From Robiginitomaculum sp. (GTDB lineage Bacteria > Pseudomonadota > Alphaproteobacteria > Caulobacterales > Maricaulaceae): a DNA stretch of 64,000 nt. Below, piece by piece: positions 26,763-35,646 of the stretch. Each line of letters begins with the position of its first letter. The stretch's first letter is position 1. The notes under the pieces are model-generated. The model searched no databases and had not been told where the DNA came from. It worked only from the letters and a program-made list of their open reading frames with translations. Made by a program: the position numbers and the translations under genes. The DNA is taken from the NCBI GenBank assembly GCA_002733605.1, contig NVWK01000004.1:205213-269212 (forward strand), written 5' to 3'.

Positions 26763-28103
26763 ATGAGTGAGGATACGTCCAAGCCAACGCCTGAAAGGCC
26801 TACGCGCACCAAGTCTGTACGCGCGAAGTCTGTATCTGTGCGCGCTAAACCTAAACGGCCTAAATCCAGCCCCGCCAAGTCAAAGACTACAAAATCTATC
26901 CCAACAAAGTTGGCGGCAACGAAATTGAGATCAAAAACGGTCAAACCGACTGTTTCCAAACCAAAGCCCAAACCTCGGGAAATACAGCCAGAAGTGTCAA
27001 TCACGGAAGCCTATGAAACAGATATGGGCCGGCCAGATCAACTCGACCAACCCCGCCGGTCGGAAAAAGCGCCGGCCTTCAATTCGGTTATTCATCCTGC
27101 TGGGGAGACGGTTGACGAAACACCCGTAGACACGGCCCCTAAAGATGTCCCCGAACAGGCAAGCGGGAAAAACACCAAATTAGTCAGAATTTTTGCTTTG
27201 ACTTTGGTCGCCCTGTTGACGCTTGCCGCAATGAGCTGGATTGGGTCAGCCCTGTTCAAAGGCGCGGACACTTCGGCAGACTTACAAACCCAACTGATGG
27301 CGCAAGGTGCACAATTATCAGCGCTAGAAGATAGGCTGAAAACGCAGGATGCCCAAATTCAAACCCTGAGCCAAAACCTGCAAACACGTATGCAGACACA
27401 ACAACAAATGCAAGTCCGGTTACAGGCTTTAGTCGATACGCAATCTGCAAACACGCCTCTGGATATAGAGACCGTTCAGGAACTATTCGGGCCTGCTGTT
27501 GAAAAACTGGAAGCGGATTTCGCCGCACTTGCCCCTGCGTTTGATGCCTTAGGCGCTGATTTAAACACGCGGATTGATCTTCTGGAAACGGGCCAGACAC
27601 CGGACGATGCAGAGGCCGGTATGGGAACAAAAGTATTACTGGAGCGTCTGATTGCTCTGGAAACCGGGTCTGCGGAACTTCAAAAACAAGTTGAAGGCTT
27701 AAGTGCAGAGCTGGCCCCACAACCTGCATTTCCAGAACCAAGTGCCGCGCACATTCAACTGCCGAGCGGAGAAACGCTTGCGGATCGGGCGGCGGTTTTA
27801 CAGGTTTTGATCGAAAGCTTTCCGCGGGATAAAATGCTGGCGGCCGTACGGGCACAAAACGCGATTGCCAAGAAAAAACCGAGCTGGTTACAGCGCACGC
27901 TTTCCAAACATATAAAAATCCGTGACAAGGATTTGCCCGCGCCGCTCGTGACTATAGACGCCGCCGAAACGGCCCTTAAAAACGGGCTTGTGCACGCGGC
28001 GCTTGATGAAATTTCCAAACTGAACCCGCCTGTGCGTGCCGCCGCAGCCGATTGGATTCACGTCGCTAAAAAAGCGGTAAAATCAATAGATGATCCCCTG
28101 TAA
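26763..28103 (+). CDS. Mitofilin/COG4223 family inner-membrane protein
   Basis: A 446-residue protein. The first about 90 residues are rich in Lys, Pro, Ser and Thr, with many RAK/PTK-like repeats; one membrane helix lies at about 143-166; a coiled coil follows (about 175-225). This is the layout of the alphaproteobacterial COG4223 proteins related to mitochondrial mitofilin (Mic60), which shape intracytoplasmic membranes. In many relatives it follows hemC and hemD, which are missing here. A 13-bp palindrome ACATTG-a-CAATGT is in the upstream gap (26661-26673). Confidence 0.8.
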   Translation: MSEDTSKPTPERPTRTKSVRAKSVSVRAKPKRPKSSPAKSKTTKSIPTKLAATKLRSKTVKPTVSKPKPKPREIQPEVSITEAYETDMGRPDQLDQPRRSEKAPAFNSVIHPAGETVDETPVDTAPKDVPEQASGKNTKLVRIFALTLVALLTLAAMSWIGSALFKGADTSADLQTQLMAQGAQLSALEDRLKTQDAQIQTLSQNLQTRMQTQQQMQVRLQALVDTQSANTPLDIETVQELFGPAVEKLEADFAALAPAFDALGADLNTRIDLLETGQTPDDAEAGMGTKVLLERLIALETGSAELQKQVEGLSAELAPQPAFPEPSAAHIQLPSGETLADRAAVLQVLIESFPRDKMLAAVRAQNAIAKKKPSWLQRTLSKHIKIRDKDLPAPLVTIDAAETALKNGLVHAALDEISKLNPPVRAAAADWIHVAKKAVKSIDDPL

Positions 28104-28127
28104 GTTCTATTTAAGAAAGATTTTAAA

Positions 28128-29657
28128 ATGGCCCGTTATCTCATATTACCCCTGATTTTAATTCTCGGCCTTTTGGGCTTGCTTGTGTATGTGGGCGATG
28201 CCCGATGGGTACAAATCACCCTGCTTGAAAATGAACCGGCCAGCGTGGCGGGCATTGGTCTTTCGTTACGCGCGGCGATCATCGGGGCCGTTGGCCTCGT
28301 GGCCAGTGTCATTATCTTGTGGTCTTTGGGGGCATGGTTGTGGCGTTTGCCCAAACGGATGAAGACCGGATTTGGACGCCAACGCCAGATTAACGGGCTG
28401 GACGCGCTTGAAGAATCCTTGCTCGCAGGGGAGGCCGGTGACGGAGAGCGGGCCCGCAAACAGGCAAAACGGGTGCGCGATCTTTTGGATCGTCCGGCGC
28501 TTAGCGCCATTGTTTCGGCCAAGGCGGCCGAAGCGGCTGGCAATACCGACAAAGCCAGCGATCATTACAAGGTTTTGCTGGAGACACCAAAAACCGAAAC
28601 GGCGGGCCGCAGGGGTTTGGCACGGTTGGCCGTCAATAAGGGCGATCACCGCGCCGCCATTGAAATGACCAAATCTGTGTATAGCGCGCCTAAAGGCCCG
28701 ACATGGGCATTTGATATTTTGTTTGGCTCGCAAGTGGCTCTCAATGATTGGGACGGGGCGCTGGAGACTTTGGCGCTGGCTGAAAAACGCAAACATATCG
28801 ATAAACTGGCCGCGCATCGGCGCAAGGCGGTTCTGCTGTCGGCCAAGGCGGCACAGCTTGAAAAAGACGGGAAGACAAATGACGCCATCGACATGGCTTT
28901 ACAGGCGACAGAAACCAGTCAGGGTTTTGCCCCTGCTGCGGCGCTTGCGGCCCGTCTGCTGGCCCAGAACGATCAGGCGAAGAAGGCGGCCAATCTGCTT
29001 GAAAAATCATGGAGCCAGAACCCGCATCCAGCTTTGGCGTTGGCTTACCGTGATCTTTTTGCGGGCAGTGACGAGGCGTTGAAAGCCAAGAAGATCAAGG
29101 GGCTTATCAAAGCCAATCCGGACCATAGAGAGAGCGCTCTTCTTTCTGCCGAGGAAGCCCTGCGGGCAAAAGACGGGGTTGAAGCGTTGCAAGTACTCGG
29201 GGGGCTCCTACGCAATGAAGACCCGTCGGCACGGCTGTGTGCGCTTGCGAGCGCGGCGGAAGAGTTGCTGGGCAATACTGTGGATGCACGTCTGTGGCAT
29301 TTCCGCGCCTCAACCGCCTCTATCGAAGCCAATTGGTCAGACCTTGATCCGGATGGCCCAGCGTTTAATTACACGCAAACGGATTGGCAGAGACTGGTGA
29401 TGTCGTACGGCGAAACGGGCGAACTTATCCACCCCCGTCACGAAACCTTTAAGCGGCGGCGGGCCGTTGTTGTTGAAAATGCAGCACAAGCCCCTGAGAA
29501 AAATTCAGACACAGCCTCTGTGACAGACGATAAAAAAACTGAAAACGCAGATACAGGCACGGACATAGATGATAAAGGTATAAATCTTAAAAATGACGAG
29601 AAGAAAGATTTGTCCGAGCGTCTTGACAATCTTTTGGACGAGACACCCAAAACTTGA
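28128..29657 (+). CDS. hemY: HemY-type TPR membrane protein
   Basis: A 509-residue protein with two N-terminal membrane helices (about 4-22 and 46-70), the HemY_N domain, then TPR-like helical repeats and a long acidic, low-complexity C-terminus. It matches the HemY protein of proteobacterial hem clusters, a membrane protein of uncertain role in tetrapyrrole synthesis (not protoporphyrinogen oxidase, which carries the same symbol in Gram-positives). It follows the COG4223 gene by 24 bases. Confidence 0.82.
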   Translation: MARYLILPLILILGLLGLLVYVGDARWVQITLLENEPASVAGIGLSLRAAIIGAVGLVASVIILWSLGAWLWRLPKRMKTGFGRQRQINGLDALEESLLAGEAGDGERARKQAKRVRDLLDRPALSAIVSAKAAEAAGNTDKASDHYKVLLETPKTETAGRRGLARLAVNKGDHRAAIEMTKSVYSAPKGPTWAFDILFGSQVALNDWDGALETLALAEKRKHIDKLAAHRRKAVLLSAKAAQLEKDGKTNDAIDMALQATETSQGFAPAAALAARLLAQNDQAKKAANLLEKSWSQNPHPALALAYRDLFAGSDEALKAKKIKGLIKANPDHRESALLSAEEALRAKDGVEALQVLGGLLRNEDPSARLCALASAAEELLGNTVDARLWHFRASTASIEANWSDLDPDGPAFNYTQTDWQRLVMSYGETGELIHPRHETFKRRRAVVVENAAQAPEKNSDTASVTDDKKTENADTGTDIDDKGINLKNDEKKDLSERLDNLLDETPKT

Positions 29658-29683
29658 CCCAACAATAAGGCGTAGAAAAATCT

Positions 29684-30838
29684 ATGTTTAAACATCCGGT
29701 TTTAGGGAGAGGGTTTCGACCTTTCTTCATTCTCGGCGCCCTTCAGGCGGTGTTTATGCTGGTGCTTTGGGGGGGATATTACGGCGGCTATATTACGCCG
29801 CCTGATCTCCTTCTCGCGACAACGTCCTGGCACATTCATGAGATGGTTTACGGGTTTGCGGTTTGCGTTGTCGCCGGATTTTTACTCACGGCTGTGGCCA
29901 ATTGGACAGGCACCAATCCTGTGAAGGGCAGGCATTTGTTCGTGCTGTGCTGTTTGTGGGTTTTGGGGCGGTTGGTGATGAATTTCGATTTTGGCTTGCC
30001 CGTATGGGCGGTATATGCGGCTTCGATTGCCTTCCTGCCTGCCCTCGCCATCAGCCTGTCTATCCCTTTGCTTAAAACCGACAATAAAAGGAATTTTATA
30101 TTTCTGGGCATTCTAGGGGTTTTGTCAGCTTCGCAAATCTGCTTTTTAGTCTTTGGAGTTTACGCGGCGATTTATGTGGCCCTGATGATGATTATCATGA
30201 TGATCTCTCTGGTGGGTGGACGGATCATTCCGATGTTTACAATCGCCGTTTTGAAACAGGGGGGTGCAGACATCACCCCGACGCCGCAACCCAAATGGGA
30301 TATTGCGGCGCTTGTCTCCCTTGTGGTGACAACCGCGTGTCTGGTGAGTGTCCCGGACAGTTTGCTGTTAACCGCGAGCGCGTTCATAGCCGTGTTTATT
30401 CATCTGGCGCGGATGCGGCACTATCATAGCTTGCGGACACTTGCCCTGCCGATGCTCTGGATATTACACGCCGGATATCTGTGGGTGGTGATTGGTCTTG
30501 TGCTGATCGGGCTTTCGGGCGCGGGCGTGGTCAATTTGACACTGGCCCTGCACGCATTAAGCACAGGGGCGGTCGGGTCACTTACGCTCGGGATGATGAC
30601 ACGGGTGGCGCTTGGGCATACGGGGCGGAATTTAGTGGCCTCACGTTTAACACTGCTCAGTTTTTTGCTGATGCAGATCGCCGCTATACTGCGGGTGTTC
30701 GGGCCGATGGTTTTGCCCGAATTTTCAATGGTGTGGATTATTGGCTCGGCCAGTGTCTGGAGCTTCTGCTATTTTTTGTATTTGATTATTTATGCGCCCA
30801 TTCTGTTGCGGGCCCGACCAGACGGAAACCCGGCATAG
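29684..30838 (+). CDS. NnrS family membrane protein
   Basis: A 384-residue polytopic protein with about 12 membrane helices. LGRGFRPFF at the N-terminus and TTSWHIHEMVYGF are NnrS hallmarks; the two His of this motif and HYHSLRT further on are candidate heme or copper ligands. NnrS proteins help bacteria cope with nitric oxide and iron-nitrosyl stress, usually beside denitrification genes. No nitrate, nitrite or NO reductase gene is in the window; here it follows hemY by 26 bases and may be in the same transcript. Confidence 0.88.
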   Translation: MFKHPVLGRGFRPFFILGALQAVFMLVLWGGYYGGYITPPDLLLATTSWHIHEMVYGFAVCVVAGFLLTAVANWTGTNPVKGRHLFVLCCLWVLGRLVMNFDFGLPVWAVYAASIAFLPALAISLSIPLLKTDNKRNFIFLGILGVLSASQICFLVFGVYAAIYVALMMIIMMISLVGGRIIPMFTIAVLKQGGADITPTPQPKWDIAALVSLVVTTACLVSVPDSLLLTASAFIAVFIHLARMRHYHSLRTLALPMLWILHAGYLWVVIGLVLIGLSGAGVVNLTLALHALSTGAVGSLTLGMMTRVALGHTGRNLVASRLTLLSFLLMQIAAILRVFGPMVLPEFSMVWIIGSASVWSFCYFLYLIIYAPILLRARPDGNPA

Positions 30839-30853
30839 TTTTACGGCGTTTAC

Positions 30854-30955
30854 ATGAGCAGAATTCATATCCCTGTGGAGGAATTGGCTGAGGACACGCC
30901 CGGCTTTCCCATGGTAATGTGGGGACAAACAGGCGGTATATATCATTTCCAATGA
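30854..30955 (+). CDS. Candidate small ORF, 33 residues
   Basis: In the gap after the NnrS gene, ATG 30854 opens a 33-codon frame (MSRIHIPVEELAEDTPGFP and so on) ending TGA 30953-30955, which overlaps the ribosome site of the PLP decarboxylase gene. The composition looks protein-like but there is no clear Shine-Dalgarno sequence and no recognised family. It could be a leader peptide for the decarboxylase or chance. Confidence 0.25.
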   Translation: MSRIHIPVEELAEDTPGFPMVMWGQTGGIYHFQ

Positions 30956-30966
30956 AGGAAGCTCCC

Positions 30967-32325
30967 ATGCATAAAAATGATGAACAGGCTTTATTGCGAG
31001 AAGCCGATGCTCTGGCCGCGCACTATCTGCACTCCTTGTCTACACGGCCCGTCTATCCGAATGCGGGCGAGATACAGGCATTGAGCGGATTTGACGAAGC
31101 TTTGCCGGATGCCCCGACAGATGCTCACGCTATGCTGGCCCAACTTGATACGTTTGGGTCTGTGAGCACGTCCGTGTCCACCGGACCGCATTATCTGGGC
31201 TATGTGATCGGCGGGGTTTTGCCTGCGGCGGCGGCGGCAGACCGGCTTGTCAGCGTGTGGGATCAATGTGCGTCTTCCCATGCCACGTCTCCGATAGCGG
31301 CCAAATTGGAAGCTGTGGCGGGGCGTTGGGTTTTGGATATTCTGGATTTACCGCGTGGGTCTGCCGTCGGATTCGGAACGAGTGCGACGGCGTGCGGGTT
31401 GTCGTGCATTGCGGCGGCGCGGCGCAGTTTACTGGCCGGGCAAGGTTGGGATTTGGACGCGGACGGCTTGGTCGGTGCACCCGAAATTAAAGTCGTGATT
31501 TCGGACAAGGCGCATATCTCGCTGTTCAAATTATTGCGTGTGTTGGGGTTTGGTCGCAAACGGATGCTCATCGCTCCGACAGATGAGCAAGGCCGTATTG
31601 ATCCTAAACGTCTCCCGGCACTTGATGACAAAACTATTTTGTGCCTGCAAGCAGGCGAGGTGAATACGGGCGCGTTCGACCCTTTCACCCCCCTGATTGC
31701 CAAAGCGAAAGCCGCAGGCGCATGGGTGCATGTGGACGGGGCTTTCGGGTTATGGGCGCGGGCCACCAAGACGCATCACCACCTTACCGAAGGCATTGAA
31801 GGCGCAGATAGCTGGACGACCGATGGGCATAAATGGCTCAACACGCCGTATGATAGTGCCATGGCGATTTGCAAAGACGCGGGTGCACTGGCCCAAGCTA
31901 TGAATTCGGACGCAGATTATGCACGCGCTGAATCCCATGCCCAGAGCAACCTGACCATGGAGTTCTCAAGACGGGCGCGCGGCATTCCTGTCTGGGCGGT
32001 TTTGAAGACACTGGGACGCCAAGGGGTATGCGAGATGGTGGAACGCCATTGTGGCCAAACCCAAAAACTGGCCGAAGGCATTGACGGTAAGGGGATTAAA
32101 GTTCTCAATAAAGTGGTGCTTAATCAGGTGTTGTGCACGACCACCGGCGCGGAAGGTGTTGCTGATTTTACGACGCGGATGCAGGCCGGTGGCAAGCTCT
32201 GGTTTGGCACGACCGTGTGGAATGGCGCGCCCGCTTTTCGCCTCTCGGTTTCAAACTGGCGCACGACAGATGCGGATATTGAGCGGGCCATTGCTGTGCT
32301 CACAGACGTGTTCACAGAAGTCTAA
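30967..32325 (+). CDS. PLP-dependent decarboxylase (aromatic/glutamate decarboxylase group II)
   Basis: A 452-residue fold-type I PLP enzyme. The Schiff-base lysine lies in TTDGHKWLNTPYD, preceded by the cofactor Asp and Ala in WVHVDGAFGLWAR; STGPHYLGYVIGG and GTSATACGLSCIAAAR are also group II blocks. The family decarboxylates amino acids such as glutamate, tyrosine, tryptophan or diaminobutyrate; some members have other lyase activities. Substrate not readable. I use ATG 30967 because GAAGGAAG lies 6-8 nt before it; GTG 30919 and ATG 30952 are alternatives. Confidence 0.82.
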   Translation: MHKNDEQALLREADALAAHYLHSLSTRPVYPNAGEIQALSGFDEALPDAPTDAHAMLAQLDTFGSVSTSVSTGPHYLGYVIGGVLPAAAAADRLVSVWDQCASSHATSPIAAKLEAVAGRWVLDILDLPRGSAVGFGTSATACGLSCIAAARRSLLAGQGWDLDADGLVGAPEIKVVISDKAHISLFKLLRVLGFGRKRMLIAPTDEQGRIDPKRLPALDDKTILCLQAGEVNTGAFDPFTPLIAKAKAAGAWVHVDGAFGLWARATKTHHHLTEGIEGADSWTTDGHKWLNTPYDSAMAICKDAGALAQAMNSDADYARAESHAQSNLTMEFSRRARGIPVWAVLKTLGRQGVCEMVERHCGQTQKLAEGIDGKGIKVLNKVVLNQVLCTTTGAEGVADFTTRMQAGGKLWFGTTVWNGAPAFRLSVSNWRTTDADIERAIAVLTDVFTEV

Positions 32326-32335
32326 CTGGTCAAGA

Positions 32336-32521
32336 TCAATAAGGCCGCTTCAAATAATATTGCGGACTTGTTTCGTGAGCCCCGATTAAAATGTCTACCA
32401 ATTCCCAGCCCTCCATGCCTAACCGATTGAGCGCATCTTGTTGAACTTCGGCTTTGACTTCCGCTTTTGCGAATGTGGGGGTTTTTATACGTATGACTTT
32501 ATATTTCCATTTATTTTGCAT
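32336..32521 (-). CDS. DUF4177 domain protein
   Basis: A 61-residue protein with the DUF4177 pattern: KWKYKVIRI at the start and LNRLGMEGWELVDI in the middle. These small alpha/beta proteins have no established role. It is the third gene of the SPFH-Arc operon, starting 3 bases after the Arc-like gene ends. Confidence 0.8.
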   Translation of the reverse strand: MQNKWKYKVIRIKTPTFAKAEVKAEVQQDALNRLGMEGWELVDILIGAHETSPQYYLKRPY

Positions 32522-32524
32522 GTT

Positions 32525-32719
32525 TTAATCCTGTTTATCTATTTTTATGACCTCGGGCGGGTGTTCTTTTAAACGTCCCGCCCGGCGCAGGGCATCTCGC
32601 ATCACATATTCAATTTGACCATTTAGAGAGCGCAACTCGTCGTCCGACCAACGTTTCATTGCGTCCAGAATATCTGCGTGAATACGCAGCGGGTATGCTT
32701 TTTTGGCTGTTGGGGCCAT
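32525..32719 (-). CDS. Arc-type ribbon-helix-helix DNA-binding protein
   Basis: A 64-residue protein with the Arc/MetJ fold signature: a strand AYPLRIHADI, then two helices over ILDAMKRWSDDELRSLNGQI and EYVMRDALRRAG. It lies 9 bases after the SPFH gene and 3 before DUF4177. RHH proteins bind short tandem or inverted sites as paired dimers, and an 11-bp direct repeat lies in the promoter of this operon, so autoregulation is a reasonable inference. Confidence 0.8.
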   Translation of the reverse strand: MAPTAKKAYPLRIHADILDAMKRWSDDELRSLNGQIEYVMRDALRRAGRLKEHPPEVIKIDKQD

Positions 32720-32728
32720 AGGATTGCC

Positions 32729-33613
32729 TTAGTAAATCGAACCTGTATTGATGACAGGTTGCGTGGAGGATTGTGAACACAGCACGACCAGCAGATTGCT
32801 AACCATAGCCGCTTGACGTTCCTCGTCCAAATCGACGACGCCTCTTTCTTTCAATCCGTTCAGGGCCATTTCTACCATGCCAACCGCACCTTCAACAATC
32901 TGTTGACGGGCCGCGATGATCGCGCCTGCCTGTTGGCGTTGCAACATAGCATGGGCGATTTCAGGCGCGTAGGCCAGATGGGACAGACGGGCTTCGATCA
33001 CATTGATGCCGGCTTCGGACAAACGCGCCTGTATCTCTTTTTTCATGTGTTCAGAGACTTCCGCAGGATGCGAACGCAGGGAGACATCTCCGTCTTCGTG
33101 CGGCTCGTAAGGATGGCTTGTAGCCATGGAACGAATAGCGGCCTCGCTCTGGATTTGCACAAAGCTCTCATAGTCATCGACTTTAAATACAGCCTCTGCA
33201 CTGTCATCAACTTCCCACACAACAATGGCCGCAATTTCAATCGGGCTACCGCCGGAATCATTAACCTTCATCCGGCCAGATTCAAAGTTCCGCACCCGCA
33301 AGGATACTTTTTTCTTGGTCATGAACGGGTTGTTGCAGTGCAGACCTTGATTGCGGTTCGTGCCGATATATTTACCGAATAGGCTGAGAACAACCGACTG
33401 GTTTGGCTCGACTTTATAAAGGCCGCTTAAAACCAGAAGAGCAAGCAGACCGCCACCAACACCGCTACCCAAAATCCGCAAAACCTTCATGTCTTTTGAC
33501 ATCTCAGGATGTGAACCCGTGTGCACCATAAACCATATAACAAACGGAACTAAAACGAGCACACCTAACAGTACCAGTATGCCTGACAACGAACGTATTT
33601 TTATTTCTTTCAT
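32729..33613 (-). CDS. SPFH/Band 7 domain membrane protein
   Basis: A 294-residue protein with two hydrophobic N-terminal segments (about 12-33 and 46-66) and then an SPFH (stomatin/prohibitin/flotillin) domain: [32 protein letters not shown], and the helical end [20 protein letters not shown] followed by [18 protein letters not shown]. Such proteins form large membrane rings or rafts. Family members with an Arc-like and a DUF4177 gene downstream form a recurrent operon. ATG 33613 follows a GAGGAAA site. Confidence 0.85.
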   Translation of the reverse strand: MKEIKIRSLSGILVLLGVLVLVPFVIWFMVHTGSHPEMSKDMKVLRILGSGVGGGLLALLVLSGLYKVEPNQSVVLSLFGKYIGTNRNQGLHCNNPFMTKKKVSLRVRNFESGRMKVNDSGGSPIEIAAIVVWEVDDSAEAVFKVDDYESFVQIQSEAAIRSMATSHPYEPHEDGDVSLRSHPAEVSEHMKKEIQARLSEAGINVIEARLSHLAYAPEIAHAMLQRQQAGAIIAARQQIVEGAVGMVEMALNGLKERGVVDLDEERQAAMVSNLLVVLCSQSSTQPVINTGSIY

Positions 33614-33635
33614 AATTTTTCCTCTTTTTATTTCT

Positions 33636-33669
33636 ATATATAGATATCATATTGATATCACATTGTCAA
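33636..33669 (-). promoter_or_regulatory. Promoter of the SPFH operon with two 11-bp direct repeats
   Basis: On the minus strand, TTGACA (33664-33669 on plus: TGTCAA) and TATCTA (33641-33646) are separated by 17 bases. The space between is filled by GATATCATATT (33643-33653) and GATATCACATT (33654-33664), direct repeats with 9 of 11 identical bases and a one-turn period. This is the kind of site paired RHH dimers use. Confidence 0.5.
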
Positions 33670-33736
33670 ATTTCAAGGCCTAGGGCAAATAAATTTTTTC
33701 CCAGAGAATTCTGAAAATGCAAAGGGGTGACAACAA

Positions 33737-34165
33737 TTGATACAAAACATACATTGTCTTATGGATGTCTCGCCCGCACATGTTCTGGATCACTACCCGC
33801 CAACGCTCAAAGCACGACTTCGGGCTGTGCGGAGCCTTATTTTCGAGTTGGCACAGAACGATGAAGAAATTGGGGAAATTGTAGAAAGTCTGAAATGGGG
33901 GCAGTTGAATTTTGCCACATACCGCCCCAAATCAGGCACACCGCTCCGTATAGGCGCAAACGCGGATACGGGCACATATTCTCTTTATGTATCGTGCTCA
34001 ACCAAGTTGATTGCAAATTTCAGGGACATTCACCCCGACATGTTCGCCTATCATGGCAATCGGGAAATCCGTCTGTGTGCAGACACACCCCTGCCCGAGG
34101 TCGAGCTAACACTGTTTATCAACGCGGCCCTGCTGTATTATGCGAAACCACCAAAATTCCAGTAA
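33737..34165 (+). CDS. DUF1801 domain protein
   Basis: A 142-residue protein of the DUF1801 (YdhG-like) group, recognised from ESLKWGQLNFATYRPKSGT, LYVSCST and a C-terminal helical segment. The family has a frataxin-like fold and no settled function. The start is probably TTG 33737: AAGGGG lies 9 nt upstream, whereas the first ATG (33761) has no ribosome site. Confidence 0.75.
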   Translation: MIQNIHCLMDVSPAHVLDHYPPTLKARLRAVRSLIFELAQNDEEIGEIVESLKWGQLNFATYRPKSGTPLRIGANADTGTYSLYVSCSTKLIANFRDIHPDMFAYHGNREIRLCADTPLPEVELTLFINAALLYYAKPPKFQ

Positions 34166-34171
34166 ATAGCT

Positions 34172-35014
34172 CTAGTAATCATGTCCCGGATTGGCTTTGG
34201 CGAGCTTGCGCATCAAGCCGGGCCAGACGAGGTTGTCGCCAACACCGGGCATAAATGCAGCCGCGCTTTGACCCTGCACACGGGCCGACATTGTCTCGTC
34301 TTCTTCGTGTAAATGCTCAGCCCCACCAACGCTTTGAGCCAAAATTTGGGTCTTGCAGGCGTTTTCCAGAAAGTACATCCGCAAGAACGCCAAGGCGCAA
34401 TTTGCCCCCACCGTAAGGGTGCCGTGATTACGGAGCATGAGCAAATTATGTGTGCCCATATCCGCAACAATGCGTTCGCGCTCGTCATGGTCCAGAGCAA
34501 TGCCTTCGTAATTATGATAGGCCAGATCATCATGCACAATCATCGAGAACTGGGTATATCTGCGCAGACCACCCTTTTGTACGGACACCGCCACTCCGTA
34601 AGGGGTATGGACATGCATCACACAGCCTGCATCCTCACGGGCCGCATGCATGGCAGAATGAATGGTGAAGCCAGCCGGATTGATGAAATAGGGGCTGTCG
34701 CCGATAATATTGCCCTCAAGATCGATTTTGACTAAAGAGGAGGCCGTCATCTCGTCAAACAAGACGCCGTACGGATTGATCAAAAACCGTTCCTGACCAT
34801 CCTCGTCCGGCAGGCGAGCTGAAATATGAGTAAACACCAGATCGGTCCAGCCATACAGGGCAGTCAGACGATAGGTCGCCGCCAGCTCCACCCGTAATTT
34901 CCATTCCTGCGGGGAGACTTTGCTGTCCATACGCTTGATTTTGGTCGGGTCGGGAATATCAAACCCGCCGCTAATCCCTACTGCGTCCTGCATATCCATC
35001 ACATCTGCGTTCAT
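34172..35014 (-). CDS. Class II aldolase/adducin family protein
   Basis: A 280-residue zinc-dependent aldolase-fold protein. The metal-binding His pairs are visible in CVMHVHTPYG and MLRNHGTLTVG, with the domain opening AATYRLTALYGWTD and HISARLP. Members cleave sugar phosphates (fuculose-1-phosphate, ribulose-5-phosphate epimerase) but many bacterial adducin-like proteins have unknown substrates. Stands alone; convergent with the DUF1801 gene, 6 bases apart. Confidence 0.82.
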   Translation of the reverse strand: MNADVMDMQDAVGISGGFDIPDPTKIKRMDSKVSPQEWKLRVELAATYRLTALYGWTDLVFTHISARLPDEDGQERFLINPYGVLFDEMTASSLVKIDLEGNIIGDSPYFINPAGFTIHSAMHAAREDAGCVMHVHTPYGVAVSVQKGGLRRYTQFSMIVHDDLAYHNYEGIALDHDERERIVADMGTHNLLMLRNHGTLTVGANCALAFLRMYFLENACKTQILAQSVGGAEHLHEEDETMSARVQGQSAAAFMPGVGDNLVWPGLMRKLAKANPGHDY

Positions 35015-35075
35015 AATACCCTCCTGTTTTTATCCAGTATAAAGGGTTTAGGTGGCATTTGAAAAGGGGCTTGTC

Positions 35076-35596
35076 TTACGGCTCTATTTTCTTGCGCATC
35101 AGCACATCGTTTTGCAGATCATTGCCCAATTTAAACGTGTGGGTATCAAAGGCGGTAAAGCCGTTTTTTCGTAAAACCGGATGGCGCGAGGGTTTTGATC
35201 CCACACACCCAACCAAAGCCAATGGAAGTTATCGGCGCAGGCTATCTCTTCCGCTTTGGCGTAAAGCGCTTGGCCAACGCCTTTGCCGTGATAGGCGGCT
35301 AACGCATAGATCCGCTCAATCTCGAGCGCGTTTTCCAAAATCGTTTCGGTTTGGGTGCGCCCCCTATTCAGTTTGAGATAACCAACAATTTCGCCTTCAA
35401 GTTCGGCGAAAAAGAAGTGTGCGCCTGTGGTTTCCAGTTCTTCACACACAGCCTGTGACGTGAAGTTCTCCGCCACATATTTTGCCATAGAGGCCTGAGT
35501 ATTCACACCGGCAAAGGTTTCTAGAAATGTCGCCTTGCCAATAGATTGCAAGGCGGACACTTCTGTGATTTCTACAGCTCGGAGTGTGACGTTCAT
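35076..35596 (-). pseudogene. GNAT family N-acetyltransferase with a frameshift in an A6 run
   Basis: The frame from ATG 35596 gives a normal GNAT domain: RIYALAAYHGKGVGQALY (acetyl-CoA loop) and LWLGVWDQNPRAIRFYEK. In the run of six A (minus strand, 35164-35169) the family sequence FYEKNGF is lost and the frame reads TALPPL to a stop at 35099. Shifting by -1 at that point restores NGFTAFDTHTFKLGNDLQND and a normal end at 35076-35078, 29 codons later. So either a one-base deletion has truncated the last 30 residues, or the run is a sequencing error, or slippage on the A run yields some full protein. As written, the product lacks its last strand. Confidence 0.8.
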
Positions 35597-35646
35597 ACGC
35601 CGAGACTAGTTTTCTTCCCAGTCATTTCAAGAGGGTATTCACCTCT

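Noticed and set aside
35164..35169. Programmed ribosomal frameshift in the GNAT gene
   Set aside because: The A6 run is out of phase for a standard A AAA AAC tandem slip and no stimulatory structure is evident; a base deletion or sequencing error is simpler.
35099..35596. Intact 165-residue GNAT
   Set aside because: The C-terminal stretch after the A6 run is unlike the family, while the shifted frame matches it; the frame is broken.
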